Source of the DNA: Roseibium album
GTDB taxonomy: Bacteria; Pseudomonadota; Alphaproteobacteria; Rhizobiales; Stappiaceae
DNA: 64,000 nt
Direction of reading: 5' to 3'
NCBI GenBank assembly: GCA_001404055.1
Contig: CXTY01000005.1
Location: forward strand, 310,001 to 374,000
Shown: positions 56,078 through 64,000 of the stretch, piece by piece
Position numbering within the stretch: position 1 is the stretch's first letter
Layout of the letters: the number at the start of each line of letters is the position of its first letter
Translations under genes and position numbers: made by a program
The notes under the pieces: generated by a model
What the model saw: the letters and a program-made list of their open reading frames with translations, nothing else
Databases searched by the model: none
What the model was told of the DNA's origin: nothing

Positions 56078-57067
56078 ATGCCCGAGCGCAATGAAGACGC
56101 ACAGGCAATAAAGAGTTCAAAGGACACGCCCATGTCGCTCGTTGAGCGCCAGGATACTATGCATGAAGACAGTTCCGTCTGGACAGGCGGGATGGGGTCA
56201 GCGAGCGACTATGTGGCGCTCCTGAAACCGCGCGTCATGTCTTTGGTGATCTTCACTGCATTTGTCGGACTGATGCTGGCTCCCGGGTCTTTGCATCCTG
56301 TCTTGGGCGCTGTTGCGATCCTGTGCATTGCAATCGGAGCCGGAGCCTCCGGCGCGCTGAACATGTGGTATGACGCCGACATTGACGAGATCATGTCGCG
56401 TACGAAAAAGCGGCCAATCCCAGCGGGCAAAATCACGCGTGACGAAGCATTCGCATTCGGCATAACGCTGTCTGCCGGATCGGTGGTCGCTCTGGGTCTG
56501 CTCGTCAACTGGTTCGCTGGTGCTTTTCTGGCCTTCACGATCTTCTTTTATGTTGTCGTCTATACGATGTGGTTGAAGCGTTCGACACCACAGAACATTG
56601 TTATTGGTGGCGCTGCCGGTGCTTTCCCTCCCATGATTGGATGGGCCTCGGTAACCGGATCAGTCAGTCTTGAGAGCTTTGTTCTCTTCCTGATCATTTT
56701 CATGTGGACGCCGCCGCATTTCTGGGCGCTTGCTCTCTTCAAGAGTGGTGACTATCGGGCCGCCGGTGTGCCGATGCTGCCGGTTGTTGCAGGTGAAACC
56801 AGCACCCGCCATCACATCGTGGTCTACTCAATCCTTCTCGCGCCAATTGCCGTCGCGCCTTACTTCCTTGGCTTTGCGACACCTGTATACGGTGTCGTTT
56901 CAGCGCTTCTGGGCCTGGCGTTTGTTGGAATGGCTGTTGACGTCTGGCGTAAACGTGACGGTGAACCGGCGCGTCTGGCTTGTGTTCGCCTCTTCAAGTT
57001 CTCCATCTTCTATCTGTTCATTCTGTTCGCCCTTCTGTTGGGTGAAAGCCTTGTCGTGGGAGCGTGA
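56078..57067 (+). CDS. ctaB: Protoheme IX farnesyltransferase (heme O synthase)
   Basis: The 329-residue membrane enzyme adds a farnesyl group to heme B, giving heme O for the oxidase. It has [41 protein letters not shown] and [17 protein letters not shown] typical of CtaB/CyoE. The ATG at 56078 has AGGGA at 5-base spacing; the upstream GTG at 56045 lies inside the hairpin. An N-terminal polar extension of about 45 residues precedes the conserved part. Confidence 0.95.
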   Translation: MPERNEDAQAIKSSKDTPMSLVERQDTMHEDSSVWTGGMGSASDYVALLKPRVMSLVIFTAFVGLMLAPGSLHPVLGAVAILCIAIGAGASGALNMWYDADIDEIMSRTKKRPIPAGKITRDEAFAFGITLSAGSVVALGLLVNWFAGAFLAFTIFFYVVVYTMWLKRSTPQNIVIGGAAGAFPPMIGWASVTGSVSLESFVLFLIIFMWTPPHFWALALFKSGDYRAAGVPMLPVVAGETSTRHHIVVYSILLAPIAVAPYFLGFATPVYGVVSALLGLAFVGMAVDVWRKRDGEPARLACVRLFKFSIFYLFILFALLLGESLVVGA

Positions 57068-57070
57068 GTG

Positions 57071-57232
57071 ATGGTTGAAGAAGAACAAGGCATCAAACTT
57101 ACCGACGAACAGAAGAAAAAGCGTCGTTCGCGTTCGATTGCGATTGCCGCTGTTCTCGCTGCGCTGGTCGCAATTTTCTACGTGGTGACCATTGTCAAGC
57201 TTGGTCCCGGCATCTTGAACAAGCCGCTTTAA
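57071..57232 (+). CDS. CoxF-like small oxidase-cluster protein
   Basis: A 53-residue frame beginning MVEEEQGIKLTDEQKKKRRSR, with one membrane helix (SIAIAAVLAALVAIFYVVTIV, given here in parts: IAIAAVLAALVA) and ending KLGPGILNKPL. It starts 3 bases after the ctaB stop and ends 10 bases before ctaG. Length, single helix and position between ctaB and ctaG match the CoxF protein of alphaproteobacterial oxidase clusters. Role unknown, probably assembly. Confidence 0.85.
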   Translation: MVEEEQGIKLTDEQKKKRRSRSIAIAAVLAALVAIFYVVTIVKLGPGILNKPL

Positions 57233-57242
57233 AGGAGAGCAC

Positions 57243-57848
57243 GTGAGTAGCCAACCGAACCCTCAAGACCTCACACGCAAAAATCGCAAGGTTGCGGTTG
57301 TTTGTGTCGGTATGTTCGGGCTCATGGTTGGAGCGGCGTACGCCGCTGTTCCGCTCTACGATCTCTTTTGCAAAGTGACAGGTTTTGGCGGCACCACGCA
57401 GGTCGCGGATTATGAAAGCGATATTGTTATCGACCGCGTGATCACCGTTCGGTTCGACGGCAACGTTAGCAGCACGCTGCCATGGAAGTTCAAACCGGAG
57501 CAACGCTCCGTAACCTTCAAGATGGGTGAAACCGCCACACTTGCCTATCTGGCAACTAACACTGGCAGTCAGACGACAGTTGGAACCTCCACGTTCAATG
57601 TGTCGCCTCCAACTGCTGGCATCTATTTCAACAAGCTTGATTGTTTCTGCTTTACCGAGCAGGCGCTGAAAGCTGGTGAAACTGTCGAAATGCCGGTCGT
57701 CTTTTTTGTCGATCCGGAAATGGACAAGGACCCTGAGCTGGAACATGTGAAGGAAATTACCCTGTCCTATACTTTCTTCCCGGTAGAACAACCGGAACGA
57801 CCTGTTGCAGCTCGGGTTGAAACACCTGTTGCTGAGACGAAATTGTAA
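57243..57848 (+). CDS. ctaG: Cytochrome c oxidase assembly protein CtaG (Cox11)
   Basis: The 201-residue protein has one N-terminal membrane helix and a periplasmic copper-binding domain with LYDLFCKVTGFGGTTQ and the CFCF motif. It delivers copper to Cu-B of subunit I. GTG start at 57243 with AAAGGAGAGC upstream. Confidence 0.96.
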   Translation: MSSQPNPQDLTRKNRKVAVVCVGMFGLMVGAAYAAVPLYDLFCKVTGFGGTTQVADYESDIVIDRVITVRFDGNVSSTLPWKFKPEQRSVTFKMGETATLAYLATNTGSQTTVGTSTFNVSPPTAGIYFNKLDCFCFTEQALKAGETVEMPVVFFVDPEMDKDPELEHVKEITLSYTFFPVEQPERPVAARVETPVAETKL

Positions 57849-57898
57849 TTGATTGGCGCAAACCGCGCTTGAGATGACTGTGTTTGGGGAGCTTGCCA

Positions 57899-58777
57899 AT
57901 GGCTGAGGCACATACCAAGAACCATGACTACCACCTTGTGGATGCGAGCCCGTGGCCGTTCCTTGGGGGGATCGGAGCGTTTGTTCTCGCGATCGGCGCC
58001 TTGGCGTGGATGCGCTCTGCTGCGGGAGAGTCATTTAATCTCCTCGGCATAGAACTGGCGTCTGCCAACTGGGGCATCTTTGCTGTTGGCCTTCTCATCG
58101 TAATTTACGTGATGTTCGGCTGGTGGAGCGACACCATCAAGGAAGCGAACGAGGGGCATCACACCCGCGTCGTTGCGTTGCATCTGCGCTACGGCATGCT
58201 TTTATTCATCGCCTCCGAAGTGATGTTCTTCGTTGCCTGGTTCTGGGCCTATTTCGATGCCGCGCTTTATGCGGATGAGGCCATTCAGTTTGCCCGTGTG
58301 GAAGCGACAGGTGGACATTGGCCGCCTGATGGTATCGCAACGTTTGATCCATGGCATCTGCCGCTGCTCAATACCCTGATCCTGCTGTGTTCTGGCACAA
58401 CAGTAACCTGGGCCCACCATGCGCTCTTGCACAACGACCGTGAAGGCTTGAAATGGGGTTTGGTTCTGACCGTGCTTCTGGGTGTGCTTTTCACATTTAC
58501 CCAAGCCTACGAATACGCCCATGCGGCCTTCACATTTGATGGCAATATCTATGGCGCAACATTCTACATGGCGACTGGCTTCCATGGCTTCCATGTGATC
58601 GTGGGTACTATATTCCTGGCGGTCTGCCTGTTCCGTGCACTGGCTGGTCACTTTACGCCTAAACAGCATTTCGGCTTTGAAGCTGCTGCCTGGTACTGGC
58701 ACTTCGTCGACGTTGTGTGGTTGTTCCTGTTTATTGCGATCTACATTTGGGGCGCAGGCGTGCCGGCCGCGCACTAA
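57899..58777 (+). CDS. ctaE: Cytochrome c oxidase subunit III
   Basis: The 292-residue, seven-helix subunit III has [41 protein letters not shown] and [14 protein letters not shown]. It stabilises the oxidase and its proton uptake. ATG at 57899 has GGGGAG at 7-base spacing. A terminator follows, so the DUF983-SURF1 genes may have their own transcript. Confidence 0.97.
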   Translation: MAEAHTKNHDYHLVDASPWPFLGGIGAFVLAIGALAWMRSAAGESFNLLGIELASANWGIFAVGLLIVIYVMFGWWSDTIKEANEGHHTRVVALHLRYGMLLFIASEVMFFVAWFWAYFDAALYADEAIQFARVEATGGHWPPDGIATFDPWHLPLLNTLILLCSGTTVTWAHHALLHNDREGLKWGLVLTVLLGVLFTFTQAYEYAHAAFTFDGNIYGATFYMATGFHGFHVIVGTIFLAVCLFRALAGHFTPKQHFGFEAAAWYWHFVDVVWLFLFIAIYIWGAGVPAAH

Positions 58778-58802
58778 GGCAGGGTCCTGTTGAGACAGAA
58801 TG

Positions 58803-58833
58803 CGCCCGATCCGGTCTCCGGGTCGGGCGTTTT
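58803..58833 (+). terminator. Terminator after ctaE
   Basis: CGCCCGA and TCGGGCG pair as a perfect 7-bp stem around a GC-rich 13-base loop, followed by TTTTCATTTT. Confidence 0.85.
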
Positions 58834-58860
58834 CATTTTGCGGTCACTAAAGAGGCCTAT

Positions 58861-59250
58861 ATGGAAGACAAGGCTCATTTTCCACCGATAAACCCGGTTT
58901 CTGCAGGCCTGTCAGGCAAATGCCCACGCTGTGGTCAGGGCAAACTGTTTGACGGGTTCCTGGCTATCAAGAAATCTTGCCTGGCGTGTGGCCTGGACTT
59001 TTCTTTCGCAGACAGTGGAGATGGTCCTGCAGTCTTTGTCATCATGATTGTCGGGTTTATTGTTGTTGGGCTTGTTCTGTTCGTCGAGCTGTCATTTCAA
59101 CCACCGATCTGGCTCCATATGGTTTTGTGGCTGCCCCTGACTGTCCTGCTGGCAGGAATGGTTCTTCGGCCTTTGAAGGGATTGATGATCGCCCTGCAAT
59201 TCCGGCATAACGCTGAAGAAGGCAAGCTCGACAAGGGCCAGGACCAGTAA
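58861..59250 (+). CDS. DUF983 family membrane protein
   Basis: The 129-residue protein has a zinc-ribbon-like pair, CPRCGQG and CLACG, followed by two membrane helices (VFVIMIVGFIVVGLVLFVEL region and PLTVLLAGMVL region). It matches DUF983, which often lies between ctaE and SURF1 and is thought to help oxidase assembly. A frame open from 58717 within ctaE is not used; ATG at 58861. Confidence 0.9.
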   Translation: MEDKAHFPPINPVSAGLSGKCPRCGQGKLFDGFLAIKKSCLACGLDFSFADSGDGPAVFVIMIVGFIVVGLVLFVELSFQPPIWLHMVLWLPLTVLLAGMVLRPLKGLMIALQFRHNAEEGKLDKGQDQ

Positions 59251-59268
59251 TTAGGAAAGAAGGTCCCG

Positions 59269-60024
59269 ATGGGGGCAATCCGACAAATTTTCATACCTTT
59301 AGTGGCTGCCGCTATCGGTTTGCTCATTCTTCTCAATCTTGGTTTCTGGCAGCTCGATAGGCTGGCGTGGAAAGAGAGCCTGGTTGTGCAAGTAGAAGAG
59401 GGTGTTTCGAAAGCGCCTGTGCCCGCGCCTGAGCCAGATGCCTGGGGCAACCTTTCGGAAGCCGATGACTATCGGCACGTCGAATTGAAGGGCACGTTCC
59501 TTACCGGAGCAACTTTCTATTTCACGGCTCTTGCCAAACCAGCCGGACCTCAGGGAGGTCCCGGGTTGATGGCCTATGCACCCTTCGAGACCGCTGATGG
59601 TTGGCTTGTTCTGGTCAACCGTGGTTTTCTTCCGCAGGCGCTCACAGGCAATGAAAGGTTGGCAGCGACAGAGCCGCCCCAGGGGGAGGTGACGATCAGC
59701 GGGCTACTGCGTCTCAACGAAAAGCCAAACTGGACGACACCTGGGCCAGACCCCGCGGATCGCATCTGGTTCGCGCGCGATACGGCGGCAATGGGTAGCC
59801 TTCTCGGCTTGGATAACGCAAAGCTGGCACCATTCAGCATCGATCTGGATGCCGAATATACGCCTGCGAGCGGTTTGCCGCAGGCGGGCGAAACGATCGT
59901 TCAGTTCAAAAACGATCATCTTGGTTATGCGCTGACCTGGTTCGGGCTCGCTGCGACACTGGTTGGGGTGTTTCTGGCTTACGCGGCCACAATTTTATGG
60001 CCGCGCAAGAAGCCGGAAGATTAG
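59269..60024 (+). CDS. SURF1-family oxidase assembly protein
   Basis: The 251-residue protein has N- and C-terminal membrane helices around a periplasmic domain, with GFWQLDRLAWKE, HVELKGTF, GGPGLMAYAPFE, VNRGFLP and NDHLGYALTWFGLA, the SURF1 (Shy1) pattern. It supports heme a insertion into subunit I. It ends the oxidase cluster and converges with the peroxiredoxin gene. Confidence 0.95.
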   Translation: MGAIRQIFIPLVAAAIGLLILLNLGFWQLDRLAWKESLVVQVEEGVSKAPVPAPEPDAWGNLSEADDYRHVELKGTFLTGATFYFTALAKPAGPQGGPGLMAYAPFETADGWLVLVNRGFLPQALTGNERLAATEPPQGEVTISGLLRLNEKPNWTTPGPDPADRIWFARDTAAMGSLLGLDNAKLAPFSIDLDAEYTPASGLPQAGETIVQFKNDHLGYALTWFGLAATLVGVFLAYAATILWPRKKPED

Positions 60025-60046
60025 GGTTCAGACTCTAGGCAAGAGC

Positions 60047-60568
60047 TCAGGCTCCGGCCAAATCCAGCTTTTCGTGCGATGAACTGAGCTCTTCCAGGAT
60101 GGCAGCTGCCCCGGTTTTTGTTGTTACACCTCGCTGTTCTTCAACTGCAAGGAAGGTGATCACGCCGTCCTTGGCGATCAACGCGAACCGTTGCGATCTC
60201 GGGTGTCCGAAAATTGGCACCGGGCCAAGAGCAAGACCTGCTGCCTCAACAAACTCAGCGGAGGTATCGGCAAGAAACTCGATTTTTCCACCAGCGCTGG
60301 TCGCCTTCTTCCAGGCGTCCATGACGAATACATCATTGACCGACACAACGGCGATCGTGTCTACGCCTTTGTTTTTCAGAGTTTCCGCATGTTCCACGAA
60401 ACCGGGCAGATGGTTCATGTGACAGGTTGGTGTAAAGGCGCCAGGTACGCCGAACAAAACAATGGTCTTTCCACTGGTCAGCTCACTGGTCGAAAGTTCG
60501 CCTGGTCCATCTGACGTCATGATTTTGAACTTGGTCTCTGGCAATAGGTCACCAACCCGAAGTGTCAT
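60047..60568 (-). CDS. Peroxiredoxin (Prx5/AHP1 type)
   Basis: The 173-residue thiol peroxidase has the signature PGAFTPTCHMNHLPGF with peroxidatic C49, and HPRSQRFALI. It reduces hydrogen peroxide and organic peroxides using glutaredoxin or thioredoxin. The ATG at 60568 has AAGGA with 8-base spacing; ATG at 60577 is too close to it. No second Cys in a typical 2-Cys position is seen, so it looks 1-Cys/atypical. Confidence 0.94.
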   Translation of the reverse strand: MTLRVGDLLPETKFKIMTSDGPGELSTSELTSGKTIVLFGVPGAFTPTCHMNHLPGFVEHAETLKNKGVDTIAVVSVNDVFVMDAWKKATSAGGKIEFLADTSAEFVEAAGLALGPVPIFGHPRSQRFALIAKDGVITFLAVEEQRGVTTKTGAAAILEELSSSHEKLDLAGA

Positions 60569-60614
60569 GGCAGTCATCCTTATTTAATTCATTGCTAAAA
60601 GCGCGTGGCTCGCA

Positions 60615-60634
60615 CCACAGATAGGATTCTGTGG
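60615..60634. promoter_or_regulatory. Inverted repeat upstream of the peroxiredoxin gene
   Basis: CCACAGA, TAGGAT and TCTGTGG form a perfect 7-bp palindrome about 50 bases upstream of the start, in the promoter region of the peroxiredoxin gene. It could be a stress-regulator operator; it does not match a site I know. Confidence 0.3.
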
Positions 60635-60692
60635 TCATCCGTCGAGGCTCATTTTTGGAAAAAAACTTATGCCGGAACGGATAACCGATGCA

Positions 60693-61508
60693 CTAGTTTG
60701 TCCACGAAGGTTCAATGGGAACAAGTTGTTCCACGGCCTTTTCGGCCGTGCTCAGAACAAGTCTTAGCTGCCGATCAGATTTTGTGGTTGCGAGTCCCTT
60801 GGTTGAAAGGTTCCAGGTCGCAATTCCGTCAGCGTGATCAACTAGTTTCGGAAGTCCTATAAAAGATCCTTCCGGGCCTTCTGCAAACAGGTCAGCATTT
60901 GAAGCGTCACCGACGTCTGCAACAATTACGAGCCGGTCTCCGCTCAGCGCAACAGACTCGACCCGAAGTCCATCAACTGAAGCTGCGCTAGGAACAGTTG
61001 CCAGATCACGGGAGATTAGTCTTGCAGCTAGCTTGTCAACTTGCGCGTTCGGGTTGAATTCAAGCGTCAGGTCGGCGTCTCCGGGGACACAAATATCGCT
61101 ACAAATGCCGAAGAAGAGCTCAAAGGAAAGACTTACTTTCTCGTTTGGGTTTTCTGGTGTGACGCGAATTGGAAGTACTATTCCGTGGTGATAGACAATC
61201 GACTCCGAAAAACCATCGCTATAGCGCTCAGGCGTGGGATACAGGATTTCAAAATCCTTCAGATTTTCCGAATCTTTCAAAGTCACAAGTGGTGGAATGC
61301 CAGCTTCACCGGGGTAGCGCCAATAAGTGTGCCAGCCGGGCTCCAGCAAAAACTCCAAGCCTGCCAGATAATGATCTTTTTCAAGAGGTCCTGACGAAAT
61401 CAGCCTGACGGCCCCGCCTTGCACCTCTGACCAGTCGGTCATGTCCGCTCGGGCTGGGAAACACAAAGCTGAAAGGGCGACGCAAAGTGTAAATGCTATC
61501 CGTATCAT
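60693..61508 (-). CDS. Periplasmic protein with DsbD N-terminal-like domain
   Basis: The 271-residue precursor has a signal peptide (IRIAFTLCVALSALCFPARA) and a DsbD-N-like immunoglobulin fold: EPGWHTYWRYPGEAG, LPIRVTP, and ELFFGICSDICVPG with a CxxxC pair. Such domains receive electrons from a membrane DsbD. No membrane DsbD part or thioredoxin domain is attached. Function inferred only as a thiol-redox or periplasmic metallochaperone-like role. Confidence 0.85.
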   Translation of the reverse strand: MIRIAFTLCVALSALCFPARADMTDWSEVQGGAVRLISSGPLEKDHYLAGLEFLLEPGWHTYWRYPGEAGIPPLVTLKDSENLKDFEILYPTPERYSDGFSESIVYHHGIVLPIRVTPENPNEKVSLSFELFFGICSDICVPGDADLTLEFNPNAQVDKLAARLISRDLATVPSAASVDGLRVESVALSGDRLVIVADVGDASNADLFAEGPEGSFIGLPKLVDHADGIATWNLSTKGLATTKSDRQLRLVLSTAEKAVEQLVPIEPSWTN

Positions 61509-61689
61509 GGCTTTTTGCTACACGAGTTTTAACAAGGCGTCATTGGCTTTGGCGTGCAAACCGGGTCATTTCCTCGTGACGCGATTGTGAGGCCGATGGG
61601 TAGGGACACCTCAAATGGACATTAACAAACCTTGGTAAAGGGTCTATGCTTTCATCGTGGCAACAGGGGCAAACGACATTGAGGAGCAC

Positions 61690-62286
61690 ATGGCCGAACC
61701 CGAAGCGACGGAAACCCTGGAAGGCCAGTTCCTGATTGCGATGCCGAGCATGGCAGACAGTCGGTTCGAACATTCCGTGATTTATCTGTGCTCACATTCC
61801 GAGCAAGGCGCAATGGGTTTGGTGGTGAATCAGGTTGCTCAGCACCTGTCTCTTGAAGAGTTGCTCATCCAGCTTGATATCGTAAACGACGACAACCCAA
61901 TTCGCTTGCCTGAGCAGGTGCGCGATATGAATGTGCACAAGGGTGGTCCGGTTGAAATTGAGCGTGGCTTTGTACTTCACAGCGATGATTTCATGTTGAA
62001 CCAGTCCACGCTCACGATCGACAATGGTATTTGCCTGACGGCTACTCTGGAAATTCTGCGTGCTCTGGCAGAGGGTGAGGGACCAGAGCAGGCCATGCTT
62101 GCATTGGGTTATGCAGGTTGGGCACCCGGACAGCTGGAAAGCGAAATTCAGTCCAATGGTTGGCTGACGGCACCGGCTGATCCGGAAATTCTGTTTGACC
62201 GGAATTTTGACAAAAAGTGGCACCGCGCATTGGCGTCTCTGGGGATCGATCCCGCAATGCTATTTTCAGATGCTGGCCACGCCTGA
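61690..62286 (+). CDS. YqgE/AlgH family protein
   Basis: The 198-residue protein has the YqgE pattern: GQFLIAMPSM, FEHSVIYLCSHSEQGAMGLVVNQ, KGGPVEIERGFVLHS and ALGYAGWAPGQLESEI. ATG at 61690 with GAGGAGC upstream; the frame is open to 61657. AlgH-type proteins are conserved regulators of unknown biochemistry, linked in Pseudomonas to alginate and transcription control. Divergent from the DsbD-like gene. Confidence 0.92.
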   Translation: MAEPEATETLEGQFLIAMPSMADSRFEHSVIYLCSHSEQGAMGLVVNQVAQHLSLEELLIQLDIVNDDNPIRLPEQVRDMNVHKGGPVEIERGFVLHSDDFMLNQSTLTIDNGICLTATLEILRALAEGEGPEQAMLALGYAGWAPGQLESEIQSNGWLTAPADPEILFDRNFDKKWHRALASLGIDPAMLFSDAGHA

Positions 62287-62349
62287 TGACCCATTCGGGC
62301 AGGGGAAACTACACAGTCCTTGTTCATGCACGGTCGTCAATTTGACCAA

Positions 62350-62389
62350 AAGCGACTTGCGCTTGAATGTTATGGCGCGTAAGTCGCTT
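62350..62389 (+). repeat. Inverted repeat upstream of thrC
   Basis: AAGCGACTT (62350-62358) and AAGTCGCTT (62381-62389) are perfect 9-bp arms, extended by GCGC on both sides of a 12-base loop with a 2-base bulge. It lies about 110 bases before thrC and has no U-run. It might be an RNA stem in the thrC leader or an operator. Confidence 0.4.
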
Positions 62390-62500
62390 CAATGGCATGT
62401 TTGTTTCAAAGCTGCCTGGATTCAAGTAGGCTGAAGGTCTTTCTGCCGTGCAGGAACGAAAGCGCCAGTTTACAAGGTCATACAAGAGGGAAGAAGCGCG

Positions 62501-63907
62501 GTGAAATACAGCAGTTCGCGTGGCGAAGCACCGGTTTTGGAATTTTCTGATGTCCTGCTGCAAGGACTCGCCCGCGATGGCGGTCTTTATCTTCCCGAAA
62601 CCTGGCCACAGTTCGACGCTGACACGATCGCCTCCTTTGCTGGCAAATCCTATCAGGATGTTGCCTTTGAAATCATTCAGCCTTTCATCGGAGATGAGAT
62701 CCCGGAAGACGATCTGAAGTCCATGATTGAAGAGGCTTATGCGGGCTTCCGTCATCCTGCGGTGACACCGCTTGTTCAGACCGGTGCGAACACCTTTATT
62801 CTTGAACTGTTCCATGGGCCGACGCTGGCTTTTAAGGATGTTGCCATGCAGTTGCTTGGCCGACTGATGGATTATGTGCTGACGAAAAGGGGACAACGCG
62901 CAACGATTGTCGGCGCGACCTCCGGCGATACAGGCGGCGCTGCAATAGAGGCGTTTAGAGGCCGCGAACGTACCGATATTTTTGTTCTTTTCCCCGATGG
63001 ACGGGTCTCGAACGTCCAGCGCAGGCAGATGACAACTCCGTCCGAGGAGAATGTCCATGCGCTGGCGCTCACCGGTGACTTTGATGATTGCCAGGCAATC
63101 GTCAAAGGCATGTTCAACCATTTCTCGTTCCGTGACAGGGTTGCGCTTTCTGGCGTCAATTCCATCAACTGGGCACGCATTCTGGCGCAAATCGTCTACT
63201 ATTTCGTGGCCGGTGCTGCCCTGGGCGCACCGCATCGGAAAATATCCTTCACGGTTCCGACAGGAAATTTTGGAGATATTTTTGCCGGTTATGCGGCAAT
63301 GAAAATGGGTCTTCCAATCGAAAAGCTGATCGTTGCGACCAATGTGAACGATATTCTGGCGCGCACGCTGGAAACAGGACGATACGAAACACGCGGTGTA
63401 CAACCGACAATTTCACCATCCATGGACATTCAGGTGTCGTCTAACTTCGAACGACTTCTGGCCGAAGTCTCTGGTCGTGATGGCGCAGCCGTCCGCCAGA
63501 TGATGAACCAGCTCGTTCAGTCCGGAAGTTTCGAAATCGAAAATGGTTCCTTGAATGAAATGCGGGTGCATTTCGGAGCAGGTCGTTGCAATGAGGAGGA
63601 AACTGCAGCGACTATATCCGAAACGTGGAAGGATGCAGGCTATCTCCTGGATCCTCATACTGCCATTGGCGTGCATGTCGCCAAGGAACATGACGACGGG
63701 TCGGTGCCGATGGTGGTGCTGGGAACAGCCCATCCGGCGAAATTCCCGGATGCTGTTGAGAAGGCCGCTGGTGTCAGGCCTCAATTGCCCGAAAACTTAA
63801 AAGAAATGATGACTGCGGAGGAGCGTCAGCAGGTATTGGCTGCAAAACAGGACGTGGTGGAGCGATTTATCGACGACCACGCCAGGGCCGTCACCGCTGC
63901 GGTGTGA
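62501..63907 (+). CDS. thrC: Threonine synthase
   Basis: The 468-residue PLP enzyme converts O-phosphohomoserine to threonine. It starts with GTG at 62501 (AGGGAAG upstream) with MKYSSSRG, has the PLP lysine K112 in HGPTLAFKDVAMQ, the GATSGDTGGAAIEAF phosphate loop and NSINWARILAQIVYY, typical of the long class of threonine synthases. It is followed after four bases by an M16 peptidase gene, the usual alphaproteobacterial order. Confidence 0.97.
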   Translation: MKYSSSRGEAPVLEFSDVLLQGLARDGGLYLPETWPQFDADTIASFAGKSYQDVAFEIIQPFIGDEIPEDDLKSMIEEAYAGFRHPAVTPLVQTGANTFILELFHGPTLAFKDVAMQLLGRLMDYVLTKRGQRATIVGATSGDTGGAAIEAFRGRERTDIFVLFPDGRVSNVQRRQMTTPSEENVHALALTGDFDDCQAIVKGMFNHFSFRDRVALSGVNSINWARILAQIVYYFVAGAALGAPHRKISFTVPTGNFGDIFAGYAAMKMGLPIEKLIVATNVNDILARTLETGRYETRGVQPTISPSMDIQVSSNFERLLAEVSGRDGAAVRQMMNQLVQSGSFEIENGSLNEMRVHFGAGRCNEEETAATISETWKDAGYLLDPHTAIGVHVAKEHDDGSVPMVVLGTAHPAKFPDAVEKAAGVRPQLPENLKEMMTAEERQQVLAAKQDVVERFIDDHARAVTAAV

Positions 63908-63911
63908 CTAT

Positions 63912-64000
63912 ATGAAAGTACAAACAACTGTCCTTGATAACGGGATGACGGTCGTCACCGACCAGATGCCCTATTTGAAAACTGCCGCTCTTGGAGTTTG
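63912..64000 (+). CDS. M16 family peptidase, 5' end only
   Basis: The first 29 codons read MKVQTTVLDNGMTVVTDQMPYLKTAALGV up to the window edge (in parts: TVLDNGMTVVTD), the start of an M16 processing-peptidase-like protein. It begins 4 bases after thrC and so is probably cotranscribed. Zinc site lies outside the window. Confidence 0.85.
   Translation, partial: MKVQTTVLDNGMTVVTDQMPYLKTAALGV

Noticed and set aside
62324..63403. Long minus-strand open frame opposite thrC
   Set aside because: It lies antisense to a well-supported threonine synthase, has no recognisable domain and its composition mirrors the coding strand.

Overview
The window is a chromosomal segment of a moderately GC-rich alphaproteobacterium, most likely of the order Hyphomicrobiales (Rhizobiales) and perhaps Stappiaceae (Roseibium/Labrenzia-like). 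This is inferred from gene families typical of that group: a Porin_2-type outer-membrane porin, IalB, DUF2093, DUF4170, DUF6101, DUF3035, an aa3 oxidase cluster with CoxF, and a MutL that carries its own endonuclease motif. I saw no tRNA, rRNA, CRISPR array, insertion sequence or prophage. Both window edges cut genes: a sigma-54 response regulator at the left and an M16 peptidase at the right.

Layout. Positions 1-4000 hold the regulator, a short membrane-anchored protein with a domain usually found in larger signalling proteins, and a membrane protein with a degenerate EAL domain. Positions 4021-11249 are a minus-strand run ileS, lspA, DUF3035 lipoprotein and a catalytic/non-catalytic M16 peptidase pair. 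Positions 11630-15450 carry a GT87-type glycosyltransferase, an EamA transporter, ribF and a MaoC hydratase. A CheY-like regulator and a CheZ-like phosphatase follow (15703-16942), then an RND efflux pump with its adaptor and a divergent TetR repressor (17046-22455), with two strong palindromic operators between them.

Positions 22522-31224 hold housekeeping and envelope genes: a NagD-like HAD, mutL, an alpha/beta hydrolase, porin, tadA, an RluB-type pseudouridine synthase, rsmD and an exported metallo-beta-lactamase-fold protein. Positions 31497-41369 hold an orphan small gene with its own terminator, a patatin-like phospholipase, a PAS-GGDEF-EAL protein, a fluoroacetate-dehalogenase-like enzyme, purD, a secreted protein of unknown function, ubiA and DUF6101. 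Positions 41657-47133 are a tightly packed plus-strand operon: pmbA, inositol-phosphatase-like, DUF4170, DUF374 acyltransferase, waaA and lpxK. Its lipid A/Kdo genes overlap.

Positions 47143-53380 hold DUF2093, two small coupled unknown genes, tldD (partner of pmbA), a HAD hydrolase, a Kef-type antiporter and ialB. Positions 53381-60024 are the aa3 cytochrome c oxidase cluster in functional order: coxB, ctaD, ctaB (heme O synthase), coxF, ctaG (Cu chaperone), ctaE, DUF983 and SURF1. A candidate FNR/FixK box lies upstream of it. The right end has a peroxiredoxin, a DsbD-N-like periplasmic protein, YqgE/AlgH, thrC and the start of an M16 peptidase.

Most of the window is core genome. No whole new system is evident. 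The least explained items are the degenerate EAL protein and its anchored neighbour, the FliM-like tail on the CheZ homologue, the two coupled small genes at 47469-47920, the orphan gene at 31497-31838 and several intergenic hairpins.
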